Positions 20,621 to 31,323 of a stretch of 64,000 bases of DNA are shown here, one piece after another; the stretch's first letter is position 1; every line of letters begins with the position of its first letter. The notes under the pieces were generated by a model. That model was not told the DNA's origin. It did no database searches and saw nothing but the letters and a program-made list of their open reading frames with translations. The stretch comes from Ichthyophis bannanicus (lineage: Eukaryota > Chordata > Amphibia > Gymnophiona > Ichthyophiidae). The position numbers were made by a program, and so were the translations under genes. The stretch lies in NCBI GenBank assembly GCA_033557465.1, contig CM066036.1, positions 722,561,828-722,625,827 of the forward strand, in the 5' to 3' direction.

Positions 20621-21536
20621 AAGAATAACAGGAGACAAGAAAGAATATGCTTATTCACTATGTCTAACAAGGGGTCATATGCAGTGGCTTTGTCTAGATT
20701 CTCCCACACTATAGAGCCAGCAGCAGCCCAGCAGCTCTCAGACCCAGATTGCAGTGCTGATACAAATCCCATGGATCTCTCTGTTTCTTCCTCACTGGCC
20801 ATGAAAGCAGACCTCCTGGAGATCTTGCAAGAACTCAAGCTATTTCAGTTGGACTTCTACAAGGGGAGAGTGATATGAAATCTGAAATTAAGTCCCTGGA
20901 TGACCATGTCACTCAGAACAATATTAAAATTGGTGAACAGATAGATGCAACATCTCTCTTCCAATCAAAACTACACATTTGATCTACTCACCAAGAACTT
21001 AAAAGAATGACATGATGATCTTAAAAACTGCCAGAGGCGGAATAACATCAAGGTCCTGGGGGTACCAGAACCTGCCGGAGATCATGAGAATGCCGAAGAA
21101 CTAATTCAGCAGCTATATGCTTTCTGCGTCCCCGGAACTCCTGGGTCAGTCAAACTTTAAAGAACCTACTGCAGCCTTGGTCCAGGGCTGGCACTGGAAT
21201 CTGCCCTCACCTCATCATAGCCTGTTTCCACTTTTTCAAGGACAAAATACATCTCCTGCCTAGCCTCAGAGGGAAACAATCCATTGTCTTTCAGGGTCAA
21301 GAAATTCAGGTATTTCAGGATCTCTTTCAATACATGCTGGAGCAGAGAAAGAGCTTCAAACCACAGATCCAGCTCCTACAAAAGAGAACCATCAAATACA
21401 GGTGGGGCTTCCCCTTTGCATTGATCTTCGAGTGGAACAGTATACAGCAAAAGACTGTTGAGCTGCCTGATTGTCTTGAAATGGTGGACATGTTAAAAAA
21501 TGGTGAGGGGCATACCCCAAGTAAACCTAGAGAATG
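20621..21536 (+). pseudogene. L1-type LINE ORF1 (copy 1), broken
   Basis: Three pieces: N-terminal region 20660-20878 ('SNKGSYAVALSRFSHTIEPA', 'KADLLEILQELKLFQLDFYK'), an RRM-like part near 21030-21150 ('RRNNIKVLGVPEPAGD'), and the C-terminal domain 21334-21536 ('YRWGFPFALIFEW'). ORF1 proteins are trimeric coiled-coil RNA chaperones that coat L1 RNA. The copy aligns with the better-preserved ORF1 at 40562-41165, including the LAxKxDLxEILQELKxF motif. Stops and frameshifts separate the pieces. Confidence 0.8.
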
Positions 21537-21921
21537 ACAAGACTGGCAAGCCTCCACTCCAAAGAGGTGCAAGGCATGATGTTTCTGAGGACTCTCATGA
21601 CTGCAATGTGGATACCATGATCCAGCCTGAGAATATCTGACTGTTCTTTTTATGTGCCTCTTCATGATACTTATGTTCCTGTTTTTTGTAATCCACTGAT
21701 TGCATACTTCTCCTCACATTGTCCGGGGAGATGTTGTTAAACTACTTAACTGTTTCAATTAGCTTTACTGATTTACAATTAGTTGGCATTGATCAGGTTG
21801 GGTGGGACCTCAGGAATAACTCGGGTGAGTTCAGGTTCATAGACTTAACCTACTGTGTTTTGCACACCCTGTTATACCAGCAGCAATTCCTGTCTCAGGT
21901 GACTGACCCCAACATATATGG

Positions 21922-22258
21922 AAAGAAAAATACAAATAAAACCCAAACTAGGCTCAAAAAGAAAAAGAAAAAGTATTACTATCAATATTATGTGAGAAAA
22001 AAATGATGAAGAACCAAAGAAATCAACCAGATCAGAATTATCATCAATAAATATATTGCCTAAGCAAACATAGAGGAAAAAAGACCTCAGCCACCTTTGC
22101 CAACATCGGCAAGAAGGGAGAGCCAGTCAATAGGACAAACGCCACTATAATCGAACCGGACTCATAAGGACATCAGCGGTCAAAAAAACCTCTAAACAAT
22201 AATCTGAAATGGTTGTAAATACACAGCAGAAAACATGAACATGGTAATAACAACAACT
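21922..22258 (-). repeat. Left arm of the PLE inverted repeat
   Basis: Reverse complement of 23134-23454, e.g. 'ctcataaggacatcagcggt' here and its complement near 23215-23235. It is the 3' terminal part of the element on the minus strand. Confidence 0.75.
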
Positions 22259-22422
22259 ACCATGAAAAACACAGCGTGGTGTGGCAACACTTATCTGAAA
22301 ATCAGCAGGCTGTGAGAAAGTGCTGAAGCAAAGGCAGCAATCCAGTAATGTGGAAACAACAGTCCAATGAAAAGGCTGCAGTCCAAAGTAAAGAACAAAC
22401 ACAGCAACCGGAATAACAGCTG

Positions 22423-22469
22423 GAGCCCCGACACCAGGTGTTTCGCCTGACGGCTTCTTCAGGGAGCTC
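22423..22469 (-). ncRNA. Hammerhead-ribozyme-like motif of the PLE
   Basis: On the minus strand: stem I strand 'gagctcc', core 'ctgaaga', stem II 'gcc-gtca-ggc', core 'gaa', stem III 'acac-ctg-gtgt', cleavage base c, stem I strand 'ggggctc' (one G-U pair). This is the type I hammerhead order. One extra A follows the CUGAAGA core, which departs from the consensus. PLEs are known to carry hammerheads. Activity is untested. Confidence 0.5.
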
Positions 22470-23055
22470 AAGAAAATCCACAACGCTGCTCTTAAGTCAG
22501 AAAATATATAATACTGCTGGTCCTGAAAAAAAAATTAAAAAGGAATACTCCTCACATGGATTAACAGAAATAACGTGGAAGCCAAAAAATGTTGAAGGAA
22601 TCCACTAATTACCTGATACAAAAAAAATCCACTAAAGAAAAATCACCGGAGTAATACTGCATACACCGCTGGCTTGAGAATGCCAAAAAATGGCAAGAAA
22701 GAGCCCATCGAGCATGCGCACCTATAACGGCTTGCCCGATGACGTCAGAGGGAACCCCAAAGGCCCAACGTATAATTGAAAATAAATCCGAAGCAATTTC
22801 AAAGCTCCGTATCTGGCTAAACTCTAAGGCTCATTAAATAACATGCACCCAAGCCACCTGGCAGTGAAAAAATGTATATTTAATTCCTGTGCTTCGCGAA
22901 ACAACAAACACAGAAAAACCACCCAACCCACCCAGAAAACAAAAAATGGTAAAGCTGAAAAATTAAAAACAGATCTTCCACTCAATCGAGTCATTAAGAC
23001 CTTTAGGTGCCACAGTGTCTAAACGAAAAAGCCGTGCCCTTGTACTTAATTCCCC

Positions 23056-23133
23056 CACCCCTATGTAACACCGCTTTGACCCGGTGAAAAGCGGTATATA
23101 AATACAGCTAAATAAATAAATAAATAAAATAAA
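23056..23133 (+). mobile_element. L2/SINE 3' tail fragment in the PLE
   Basis: 'accgctttgacccggtgaaa' and 'agcggtatataaatacagct' followed by (AAAT)n, identical in type to the L2 3' end at 60835-60900. Confidence 0.65.
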
Positions 23134-23454
23134 TAGTTGTTGTTATTACCATGTTCATGTTTTCTGCTGTGTCTTTACAACCATTTTGGATTATTGTTTA
23201 GAGGGTTTTTTGACTGCTGATGTCCTTATGAGTCTGGTTCAATTATAGTGGCGTTTGTCCTATCGACTGTCTCTCCCTTCTTGCCGACATTCCTCTATGT
23301 TTGCTTAGGCAATATATTCATTGATGATAATTCTGATCTGGTTGATTTCTTTGGTTCTTTGCCATTTTTTTCTAACATGGTATTGATAGTAATAATTTTT
23401 CTTTTACTTTTTGAGCCTAGTTTGAGTTTTTTTGCATCTTTCTTTTGATGTTTC
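23134..23454 (+). repeat. Right arm of the PLE inverted repeat
   Basis: Inverted partner of 21922-22258, similar by eye along its whole length with scattered differences, so the duplication is not recent. A plus-strand open frame 23248-23448 is a shadow of this repeat. Confidence 0.75.
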
Positions 23455-23883
23455 TGGCTCCTTGGGGAATTCTCACTATATAGCCCAACATATATGGGGC
23501 ATCGGGTTGGGTTCAGGTAATTATGAGTGGGTCCAGTTAGCTAAACATTCAGCGGGTGGTCTCTTGACAGACGCAATACCCCTGTAAGAGTGGGTAGAGT
23601 TAGGGGGGAAGCTCCTGTCTTATGACATCAGCAACCCCTGATATGGCATTCTTACTGCCACTTGGTTATTTCAGGTTTATTCCAGGGAGTATCTGTCCTT
23701 ATTAGGAAGGATTGTAGTTAAGGGGATTGGGGTTGGGAGGAGGAGGGAGACTGAGGTGATGGTTTTCTTAAGGTAGATGGGAGAGGGCTGATGGAACATG
23801 AGGCCCAGTGTATCATGGGGGGGGGGAGGAGGGGGAGCCTGGCAAACTTTATTTTCCTCTGTTTAGAGGGCCCTCTGAGGGAT

Positions 23884-26800
23884 TATGGTTAAGCTCATAT
23901 CATGGAATACCATGGGCCTCCACAGCCCTGTAAAATGCAGGTAGGTGCAGGACCAATTGAGAAGGGAGAAAGCTGACATAGTCTTCCTACAGGAATCCTA
24001 CCTATCTGGGTAGGAGCACTTACAGGTCTGATCCCATTTGTTCCCACAGGTTTTTGCATCCGATTTTTCCTCTCACTGGAGGGGGATGGTGATCCTCTTC
24101 TCCCAGAATTTCTCCTTCCAGCTCTCTTCACAGTATGATGATCCCGGAGTAGGTTCCTCAGTTTGACAGGGACCTTAAAAAGAACCCTTTTTATGATTAT
24201 CAATGTTTATGTCCCTCTCTCTCAAATCAGTGACACTGGCCGAGATTGTGGAGGTAGCTCAATCCCATCAAAAGGGAGAAGTGCTGATTGGAGGATACTT
24301 CAACTGTGTCCTCTCAGGCATTGACAGGACTGAGAAGGGGAGCCTGGCTTCCATGAACCCAAGTGTACTAAGCAGCTGATTACTTGTTTGGACCTCTGTG
24401 ATCCCTGTAGGACTAACTATGGGGAAGAGCATCAATACACGTACCACTCCCCGGCCTACCAGAGTGACTCTAGAATTGACTTTTGGCTCATTTCATGCAG
24501 TTTGCTTTCCATACTGTCTATCACAACCATTGGCACCATGAGGGTCTCTGACCATGCAATCATTTCTCTAGTCTTGTGTGAAGAGGAATTAGAAACAACC
24601 CTTCCCCAACACCTGGACCCTCCATAGGGGCCTTCTTAAAAATAAGGATTTTTTACTTGCCGTACAACAGGGGTGGTGGGAGTACCTTTCTTTCAGCAAT
24701 ACCAAAAATATATGTGTATTTACTCTATTGGAAGCTGGGAAAGCATTTCTTCAAGGGTATCTGATATCTCTTTCCAGTGGATTTAAAAAGAGAGAGCTTG
24801 TGAAGCAAGAGGATCTTCGAAGAACCATTGAAGAGATTGAACAATTATATCACAAAGGTGGGGGTCCCAAGATGTGGCAATGCTTGGTGCACACAAGGGG
24901 TGAGCTATCCACTTTGGAAACTGAGGCTATAGCCTCGGCAATGTTCCAAACCAAACATCATTTTATAAACACGGGAACAGAGCAAACTGGTTGCTTCTCT
25001 GGAAGCTAAAGAGGCAGAGGACTAAACACAAGGTGCACAACCTTTCTTCGTCTCACAGCACCACAATGTACCGATCCTTGGAGATAGCCGATACTTTGCT
25101 AATTTTTATAACTAGGGGCAGATGAGACAGAAATTCAGGAGTGGCTGAGAATGCTTATCTCCCCTGTCTCTCCCCTGAGGCCGAGAGGCATTGGAACGGC
25201 CTTTCTGATTAGAGGAGGTGCATTTGGCGATCCGCCACTTAAAGGCTGCCAAAGCATCATTACCAGACCTTTTATCTGCCAAACTCTACAAGACCTTACC
25301 TGAGCTCTTTGCCCCTGCTCTGGTCTGAGTTTTCAATGATGCACTCACCAAAAAGACACTTCCAACATCATTCTATTAAGCCACCATCATGGTAATTCCT
25401 AAAGATGGGAAGGATCTGTTAGCATGCAGCAACTATTGATGTATTTCACTCCTAAACACTGATTATAAAATCTTTGCCAAAATTCTCAGTGCCCATTTAG
25501 AACTGAAGATCCATGATCTCATTCACCCGGACCAATGGGGTTTATAAAACACAGGTATGGACTCAAGAATATCTGGTGGTTAATCAATGTTTTGCATGGA
25601 GTTTGAGATAGGTCAGAGTATTAAGCAGTCCTTTCACTAGATGCCAAGAAGGCTTTTGACAATGTTGAATGGACTTACTTGTAGGAAGTCCTGAGGTGCT
25701 TCATATTCAAGTAAAATCTGTATGGTTGGATAGAGGCCATCTATGTCCGTCCCAAAGCTACGGTCTTAGTTAGTGGTTTTCCCGCTCACCCTTTCCAGCT
25801 CAGGTGTGGCACTTGACAGGGTTGTCCATTGTTGCCCTTGCTCTTTGCACTCGCTATAGAGCTGCTAGCCTGTCATAGTCATGGGTATTAACATTTGGGG
25901 GTGTTTGCATGCCATATCTTTGTATGCAGATGACACCCTCATCTATCTTCATGACCCTGCATCCACATTACTGATAATTGTGGATACTCTTGACCGTTTC
26001 TCTAGAGTTTCTTGCTTTTACCATAAATAGACAGAAATCCAATTTACTCTTCTGCTTGACCAACACTGTGTCATTTCTACCTGAGTTCCCGGGCAATTTT
26101 TCCAGGGTTGACCACTTTAGGTACCTTGGGATACATATCCCTCATGTACTGTCTGACACACTCCTCTATCGACTCAGCAAGGAACTTGAATCCCTCAGAT
26201 CTTCCTCAGTATCTTGGCTCAGGCATATTTACACAGTTAAGATGCTCATCCTTCTGAAGTTCCTATTTTTATTCACTGAACTCCCTATCCAGGTTCCCCG
26301 TAGCTTCTTTAAGAAAATTTGAAGAACACTGGCAACCTTTATATGGCAGGGTAAAAAGCCCTGGATTCGCTAGCCCAATCTCATATCACCCAAAAGCAAA
26401 GGGGGCCTAGGCTTCCCTAAACTGGAGCTATATTGCTGGTGCTTGTGCCTGCACACTGCCTACTTTTGGATGATTAGTTCAGACTTTGACTGTCTGAGAT
26501 TAGAAAGGACATGGATCTCTCTGATTCCTCTCAAAGCAGTTCTCTTCTTTCGGGAGAAGACGGAAGTCCATCTGATACCTTTCCATCCCTTCCTCAGGTC
26601 TATGTGGAGGGCCTAGTATCTGCTTTGCAAGAAGCACAAGGTATCTCCCTGGTTGCCTCCTTTCACCCCACTTCCAGCCTTTGCCTTTGTGAGGGACTTT
26701 GGAGGGAGGCCTCTGAGCCTTGGCAGGGATCTTCATTTACCTAATATGTTTGAGGGCCCTTTTTTTGTCTCCAAAGACTGGTTTGAGGCATTGTGGGGCA

Positions 26801-27390
26801 CATCACTGACCTTTTTCCAATATTTTCAATTGTGTCATTGTTCTGGGGCCTTTTCCCAAAATGTCAGTGTTGCATCCACCAAAACAGTGGGAGCAAACAC
26901 TTTTTGAGTCCAAGCAGTTGAAATCCTTTGTAGACCATTTATATAAGGATTTTGCCACAGACTCCCCAACTCAAACTCAAGATCTCAGCTATAGGGTGGG
27001 TTGGAGTGAGGCTTTGGTGGACAAGCCATAAGAATTTTGGGAAGAGGTGTACCTCTACCCTCAGTCCTGTTCGATATCTTTGTCCTTGGTAAATATTCAG
27101 CCCTGCATTCTCATGAGGATGTCAATAACATCAGTTGATCTATTTTGCTGGGATAGAAGGGGCGATCCTCTTTTTTGGAGGAATTGCAGGGGGTGGGAAG
27201 TCCTCGAACACATGTGATGGGCTTTCCCTAGGCTGAAGATGTTGTGGTCTTGAGTGCATCGGAATATTTGCTTGACATTTGGGGTGACATTCCCCTTCTT
27301 AATTGAATCCTATGTGTTGGGGTATCTTTCCCCAGACCTCTTACCTGAGGGACCGTGCTCTCTCTCTAACTGATGCTCACTGGATGTGAG
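23884..27390 (+). pseudogene. L1-type LINE ORF2 (copy 1), broken
   Basis: Starts 'MVKLISWNTMGLHSPVK' (23884), the opening of the APE-type endonuclease. Endonuclease remnants follow to about 24550, with 'ADIVFLQESYLSG' near 23970. The linker at 24728-25009 includes 'RTIEEIEQLYHKGG'. The RT contains 'LYADDTLIYLHDPA' (Y-A-D-D at 25923-25934). 25978-26322 carries 'RYLGIHIPHVLSDTLLYRL', and the C-terminal region ('KSKGGLGFPKLELYCW' near 26400) continues to about 27390. The order EN-RT-C-terminal is that of vertebrate L1/Tx1. Many stops and shifts. 21537-21921 and 23498-23883 are the inter-ORF region split by the PLE. Confidence 0.8.
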
Positions 27391-27399
27391 ATGATCACC

Positions 27400-28340
27400 T
27401 ACAATAACATCAGAAAAACTCTCTGCATTCAGAAGCACCATGTTCAGTATGGCCCCCTCACACGTGAGTTCTGTTACCAATTACTGGAATAGTTTTCCTT
27501 GTCCAAATCAATATCTGACATATTGAAATCACCCATTAGCAGTACTTCTCCTTTCATAGCAATACTGTGTATATCTTCAATTATATCTCTGTCCACGTCT
27601 TTTGCCTGTGAAGAAAGTCTGTATACAAAACCAATGCAAATGGATGCTCCCTTCACTCTTTCCAGTTTAACCCATTGTGCCTCCTCCTTCTCTCATAAGC
27701 CCTGCAATTCTATAGCTTTAGTATTATTGTTTACATATAGTGTTCCCCCTCCTCCCTTTCTTCCTACCCTGTCCTTCCTGAATAAATTATAGCCTAGTAT
27801 GGTTCTCTGTAAACTATCTCTCTATAACTGCCACTAAAACCATGTCAGCCTCTTCTATAAAAGTCTGTAATCTTATTTCTCATACTACAGCTATTATTAC
27901 ACATCAATTTCCAGATACTCCCCTTTTCATCCATGTCTACAGAGGTATTTGATGTTCTTGCCTGAAGACTTTCACTCACATGGGGACTTTCTTCATCCAT
28001 CTCCAACAAATCTAGTTTAAAGCCCTCTTCTCTAGGTTAGCCCATCTGTTGTAGAAGATAAGTTGACCCTTCTTGGATAGATGAACACTATCTCTGCTCA
28101 GCAGCCCTTGGAAGATCATCCCATGTGGGAGGATTGCAGAGAACACTTCCTGCACACTTATCTGCTTCATCCTGTCTACCAGAGACATGAATTCACTCTT
28201 GATATGCTCAAGGATACCTAGCAGTATCATTTGTGCCAACATGGATGATGACCATCGGATAATAGTTAGTAACTTGATGACTCTCAGCAAACTCTCTAAC
28301 ATCTTAGATTTTAGCACCTGGCAGACATCACACTTCCAGA
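27400..28340 (-). pseudogene. CR1-type LINE 5' part: end of ORF1 (SGNH esterase) and start of ORF2 (endonuclease)
   Basis: The minus strand from 28340 carries remnants of the CR1 ORF1 esterase: a GTNDT-like block near 28215-28245 in one frame and 'SRDSVHLSKKGQLIFYNRW' (block V with the catalytic His) in the 28012-28317 frame. Downstream, 27474-27656 gives the APE-type endonuclease start of ORF2: 'CIGFVYRLSSQAKDVD' and 'GEVLLMGDFNMSDIDLD'. The esterase domain is a known component of CR1 ORF1. This is the only 5' CR1 region in the window; the other copies are 5' truncated. Confidence 0.7.
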
Positions 28341-28825
28341 TTAATATAGAACAATATATTGAATGTTTTTCTGTTCTAATTGATAATGATATTATTAGTG
28401 ACCTACAATCTATGAAAATAGAATGGGATAAATCTATAATGATGGGGATTAGAGTGAATCACTCCTTAAAATAATGCTGGCATCAAAAACATTATTATAT
28501 GCTTTGCTTTCTGGGGAGACTGTATTAAAAATTTGGCAACATCAGAATTCTGAAAGAAAATAGCATTGAATTCAACATTAAAGAGGAATGTAAAATATTT
28601 ACCTTTCTGAGGGAAAATAGGGGGCTAATCTCGGAAAAAAAGAGAATTATTCTGTGAAAATATGAAATGTATAGAATTGGTCCAGTGAATTATTTTATGT
28701 TGTTGGATCTTTAAATATAAATGATCAAAGTAAATATTAGGGAACAGTAAGACATTTTTGTCTTGTTTTCTCTGAGGAAATCCAACAGTGAAATGAGACA
28801 CTAGGTCCAATCGGGAAGGACATTT
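28341..28825. other. No feature recognised
   Basis: AT-rich; a plus-strand frame runs 28187-28474 but its first half is antisense to CR1 and the rest matches nothing I know. Confidence 0.3.
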
Positions 28826-29813
28826 TGGCTACTGATATACAACAGTGGACTGTTCTGAACCAAAGCCTGGCTTCCTTATTATAAGATGAAGCTCTGTCCT
28901 GCAGATCAAGCAATTCTACCAGAGTCATAAGCCATAGAGCAGAGCTATTGTTTCCAGCTATGACTACATGCAAGAGAACTCACTGCTGAGGCCAGAGACT
29001 TCACTACTGGTACTAGCATTTGCAACAATGTACGAACCTGCATACCAGCATCCTTCTCTCACCATGGACCTTTGTTTGGAGAAGGACCACCTGACAACTG
29101 TTACCTGATTTGCTGAAGATGACACACAATATCTGAGACCAGCCAATCACTGTGCCGTAACAAGGAATTCAGGACAATGAATTATACACTGGACATAGAG
29201 ACATGGATAACTATGCTCCCTGATACTTGCAGCTTGCTCTCAGCATTCTGGAAGTCCTGCTTTCTCTAACATTTTCTGCACTCCATGTGCGTTGCTTGCC
29301 AGCCTGCCTCCTTCTAAAAGACAGTGTGCAAGGACAAGGACTAATCTCAGAAAGGAGTGAATCTCTCCCACAGACTGAAACTCTGTGTTATCACACTGCA
29401 GCAGAATGTCTGCAGCCTGCATTGGACCACTGTCATCCTTTGGAATTTGTGCCATTCTAGAGATGACAATTGTCCTTCTGGCAAAGCTAACATACTGGTC
29501 TTCATTTTCCCGGGGTTGGATCTAGCCAGCCAGACACACAATTTTCTGTACATCTGAGTATAGAGAGAATCAGTGGCTTCAGTTGCTAAAACAGTGATTT
29601 ATGAACTGGTAGTTGTAATCATAGGGCTACATAACTTGCTAGCTCATAATACTAATTTATTCTAAATCTGCATTATTTTTCTATCAGCAATAAAGTCTAA
29701 TTTATATATAAACACGGGTTGGTTCCCTTTATCTCACATGGTTTATTTTCCAGATAGACCTATAGAATCTTGGGAATAGAAGGAAGTAACAATTATCCCT
29801 GAACATATCACGT

Positions 29814-29817
29814 ATGT
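29814..29817. repeat. Target-site duplication ATGT (left)
   Basis: Matches ATGT at 36927-36930, immediately outside the TG...CA ends of the inserted LTR element. Removing the element leaves the ERV1 LTR continuous with 54379-55409. Confidence 0.75.
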
Positions 29818-31323
29818 TGTCCCCCGCAGCCCCCTCTGGTGGTGGCGTAGTGTTTCCACCGAAGAGCTGGGGAGCGCACAAGACTAGAGGTATTGGGGTT
29901 GGCCAAGTGCGAGGGTCAAAGGTAGCAGTCCTTTGTGCCGACCTCGTTACCAACTGCCCAAAAGAGTAACTTCACACCAAAGTGGAGGGAAAAAGAAAAA
30001 GGCTTTATTTCTCCTTTACGCAAAATGGTTCAAAACATACGGCTTTGGAAAGCCACAGGATTGTATCAGTCTTTACATCAGGTTCAACGCATACAAAAAT
30101 GGTCAAAGTAACAACTGTTAACTTCACAGTAACTTAAAGTAAAATGAATCCTGCATTCACTTTATGCATTCATTGAACTCCCAAACAGGCTATAGCTTCA
30201 GTGCTGTACAATATGTACATTCCATGGGTTCCTCAGCCTCCTCACCCCCAGATTCCACTGGCATCCATTCCATATCCGATGGCTCTGAGTCTGAAGCTTC
30301 GGTAGGGCTGAGTCCTGGCTTTTTAAAAGCGTGCCATACAGTTTTCCAGTGTTTGTTTGTTAGCTTAGGGTGTCGGTTTCTGGCTATAGGATAGAACAAT
30401 GGCTGTTCATCCGCTATAGTTTTAAAAGCACTCTTGTCACAACATTTAATACTGGCAGTTTTCTTCTTAGGGAAATTATCTGTTAATCTCTGCTTATAAG
30501 TATCATTGTTATACAGATAACCTTCTTTCCTCTGCCTTTCTTCTGTGCTAGGCCTAAGCAAACAATCACAAGAAATGGCTGCTTTACCTTTGAGCTTTCT
30601 TCTGTCTTTTCCAGGGAAGCCTTGAGGCCTAGTCGGGTTATCCTCCAACTCTTGCTGGCCCAAGTATTCCCACAGTGTCTCTTTATCCTTAGTGTGTGGA
30701 GAAACCCCTCTGAGGCAAGGCTGCAGCGGTTGCCATCGGCCTTTGCTTCCACTCCTGTGGCTGTTGTCTGGTGGCCGCGCCCTTGCAGCTTCTCCCTGCT
30801 CACCAGGCCTCTGAGTTCTCCACTTTTCTCTCCAGTTACTTCTATAGATATCTCTCTGAGTACCTTTCTCTCCTTGGATATCTTTTTCAGCTGGATATCT
30901 TTCTCCTGGATATCTTTTCACTGGAGGCCTCTCCTCCACGTCATTCCTCGCATGTCTTTCTCTCAGGCTGTGTCTTAGCCCTTCTCCCTGGATAGGGCTC
31001 TCTCTCAAGCTGGATGTTGGAACATCTCTCTCCTTGAGTGCTCTCTGGGCTTGTCTTTCCTTGACTGCCCCGTCCTTGACTGCTCTCTGGGCTTGTCTTT
31101 CCTTGACTGCTCCCACTTCAAATGCTCTGCTTGATTCAGGACTGCCTCTCCTTAAATTGGAACTGACTGGGCCTAAGTCCTGCCCATAGAGGCGTGGTTC
31201 TTCTGAATCTATGCTGGCTCTCCTGCTCCCTCTATGTGGACCTTCAGGATATTGCATCTTAAACTTGTTTTTTTCTAAATTTAAAACTTTTTTTCCTTCT
31301 GCAAGAGGGTCCGCTGCATCACA
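29818..31323 (-). repeat. 3' LTR of the dUTPase-bearing retrotransposon
   Basis: 1506 bp. Minus-strand start 'tgtgatgcagcggaccc', end 'ggggctgcgggggaca'. Contains the last 377 codons of the element's reading frame and then about 370 bp of noncoding LTR with an AATAAA signal on the minus strand near 30000-30008. Confidence 0.85.

Larger units (their letters stand above)
21922..23483 (-). mobile_element. Penelope-like element (3' part) with long inverted arms, inside L1
   Basis: A 1.56-kb insertion flanked by a 14-bp direct repeat 'cccaacatatatgg' (21908-21921 and 23484-23497), interpreted as the target-site duplication. The outer arms, 21922-22258 and 23134-23454, are inverted copies of each other (about 320-340 bp). 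The spacer holds, on the minus strand, a short coding remnant 'LDTVAPKGLNDSIEW' at about 22975-23025, which resembles the extreme C-terminus of PLE proteins, then a 3' UTR with a hammerhead-like motif (22423-22469). Inverted terminal copies and 12-18 bp duplications are known for PLEs. It separates L1 ORF1 from ORF2. Confidence 0.65.

Noticed and set aside
20612..20878. Host gene exon encoding an 88-residue protein
   Set aside because: Matches the L1 ORF1 N-terminal region of the second L1 copy at 40562.
29818..30187. 370-bp direct repeat first taken as the whole LTR
   Set aside because: The repeat continues to 31323/36926, where the polypurine tract and target duplication lie; 370 bp is only the noncoding end of the LTR.
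30164..30394. Small plus-strand genes near the LTR (also 35300-35488, duplicated at 29933-30121)
   Set aside because: Duplicated only because they lie in the LTRs; antisense to the element and without recognisable content.
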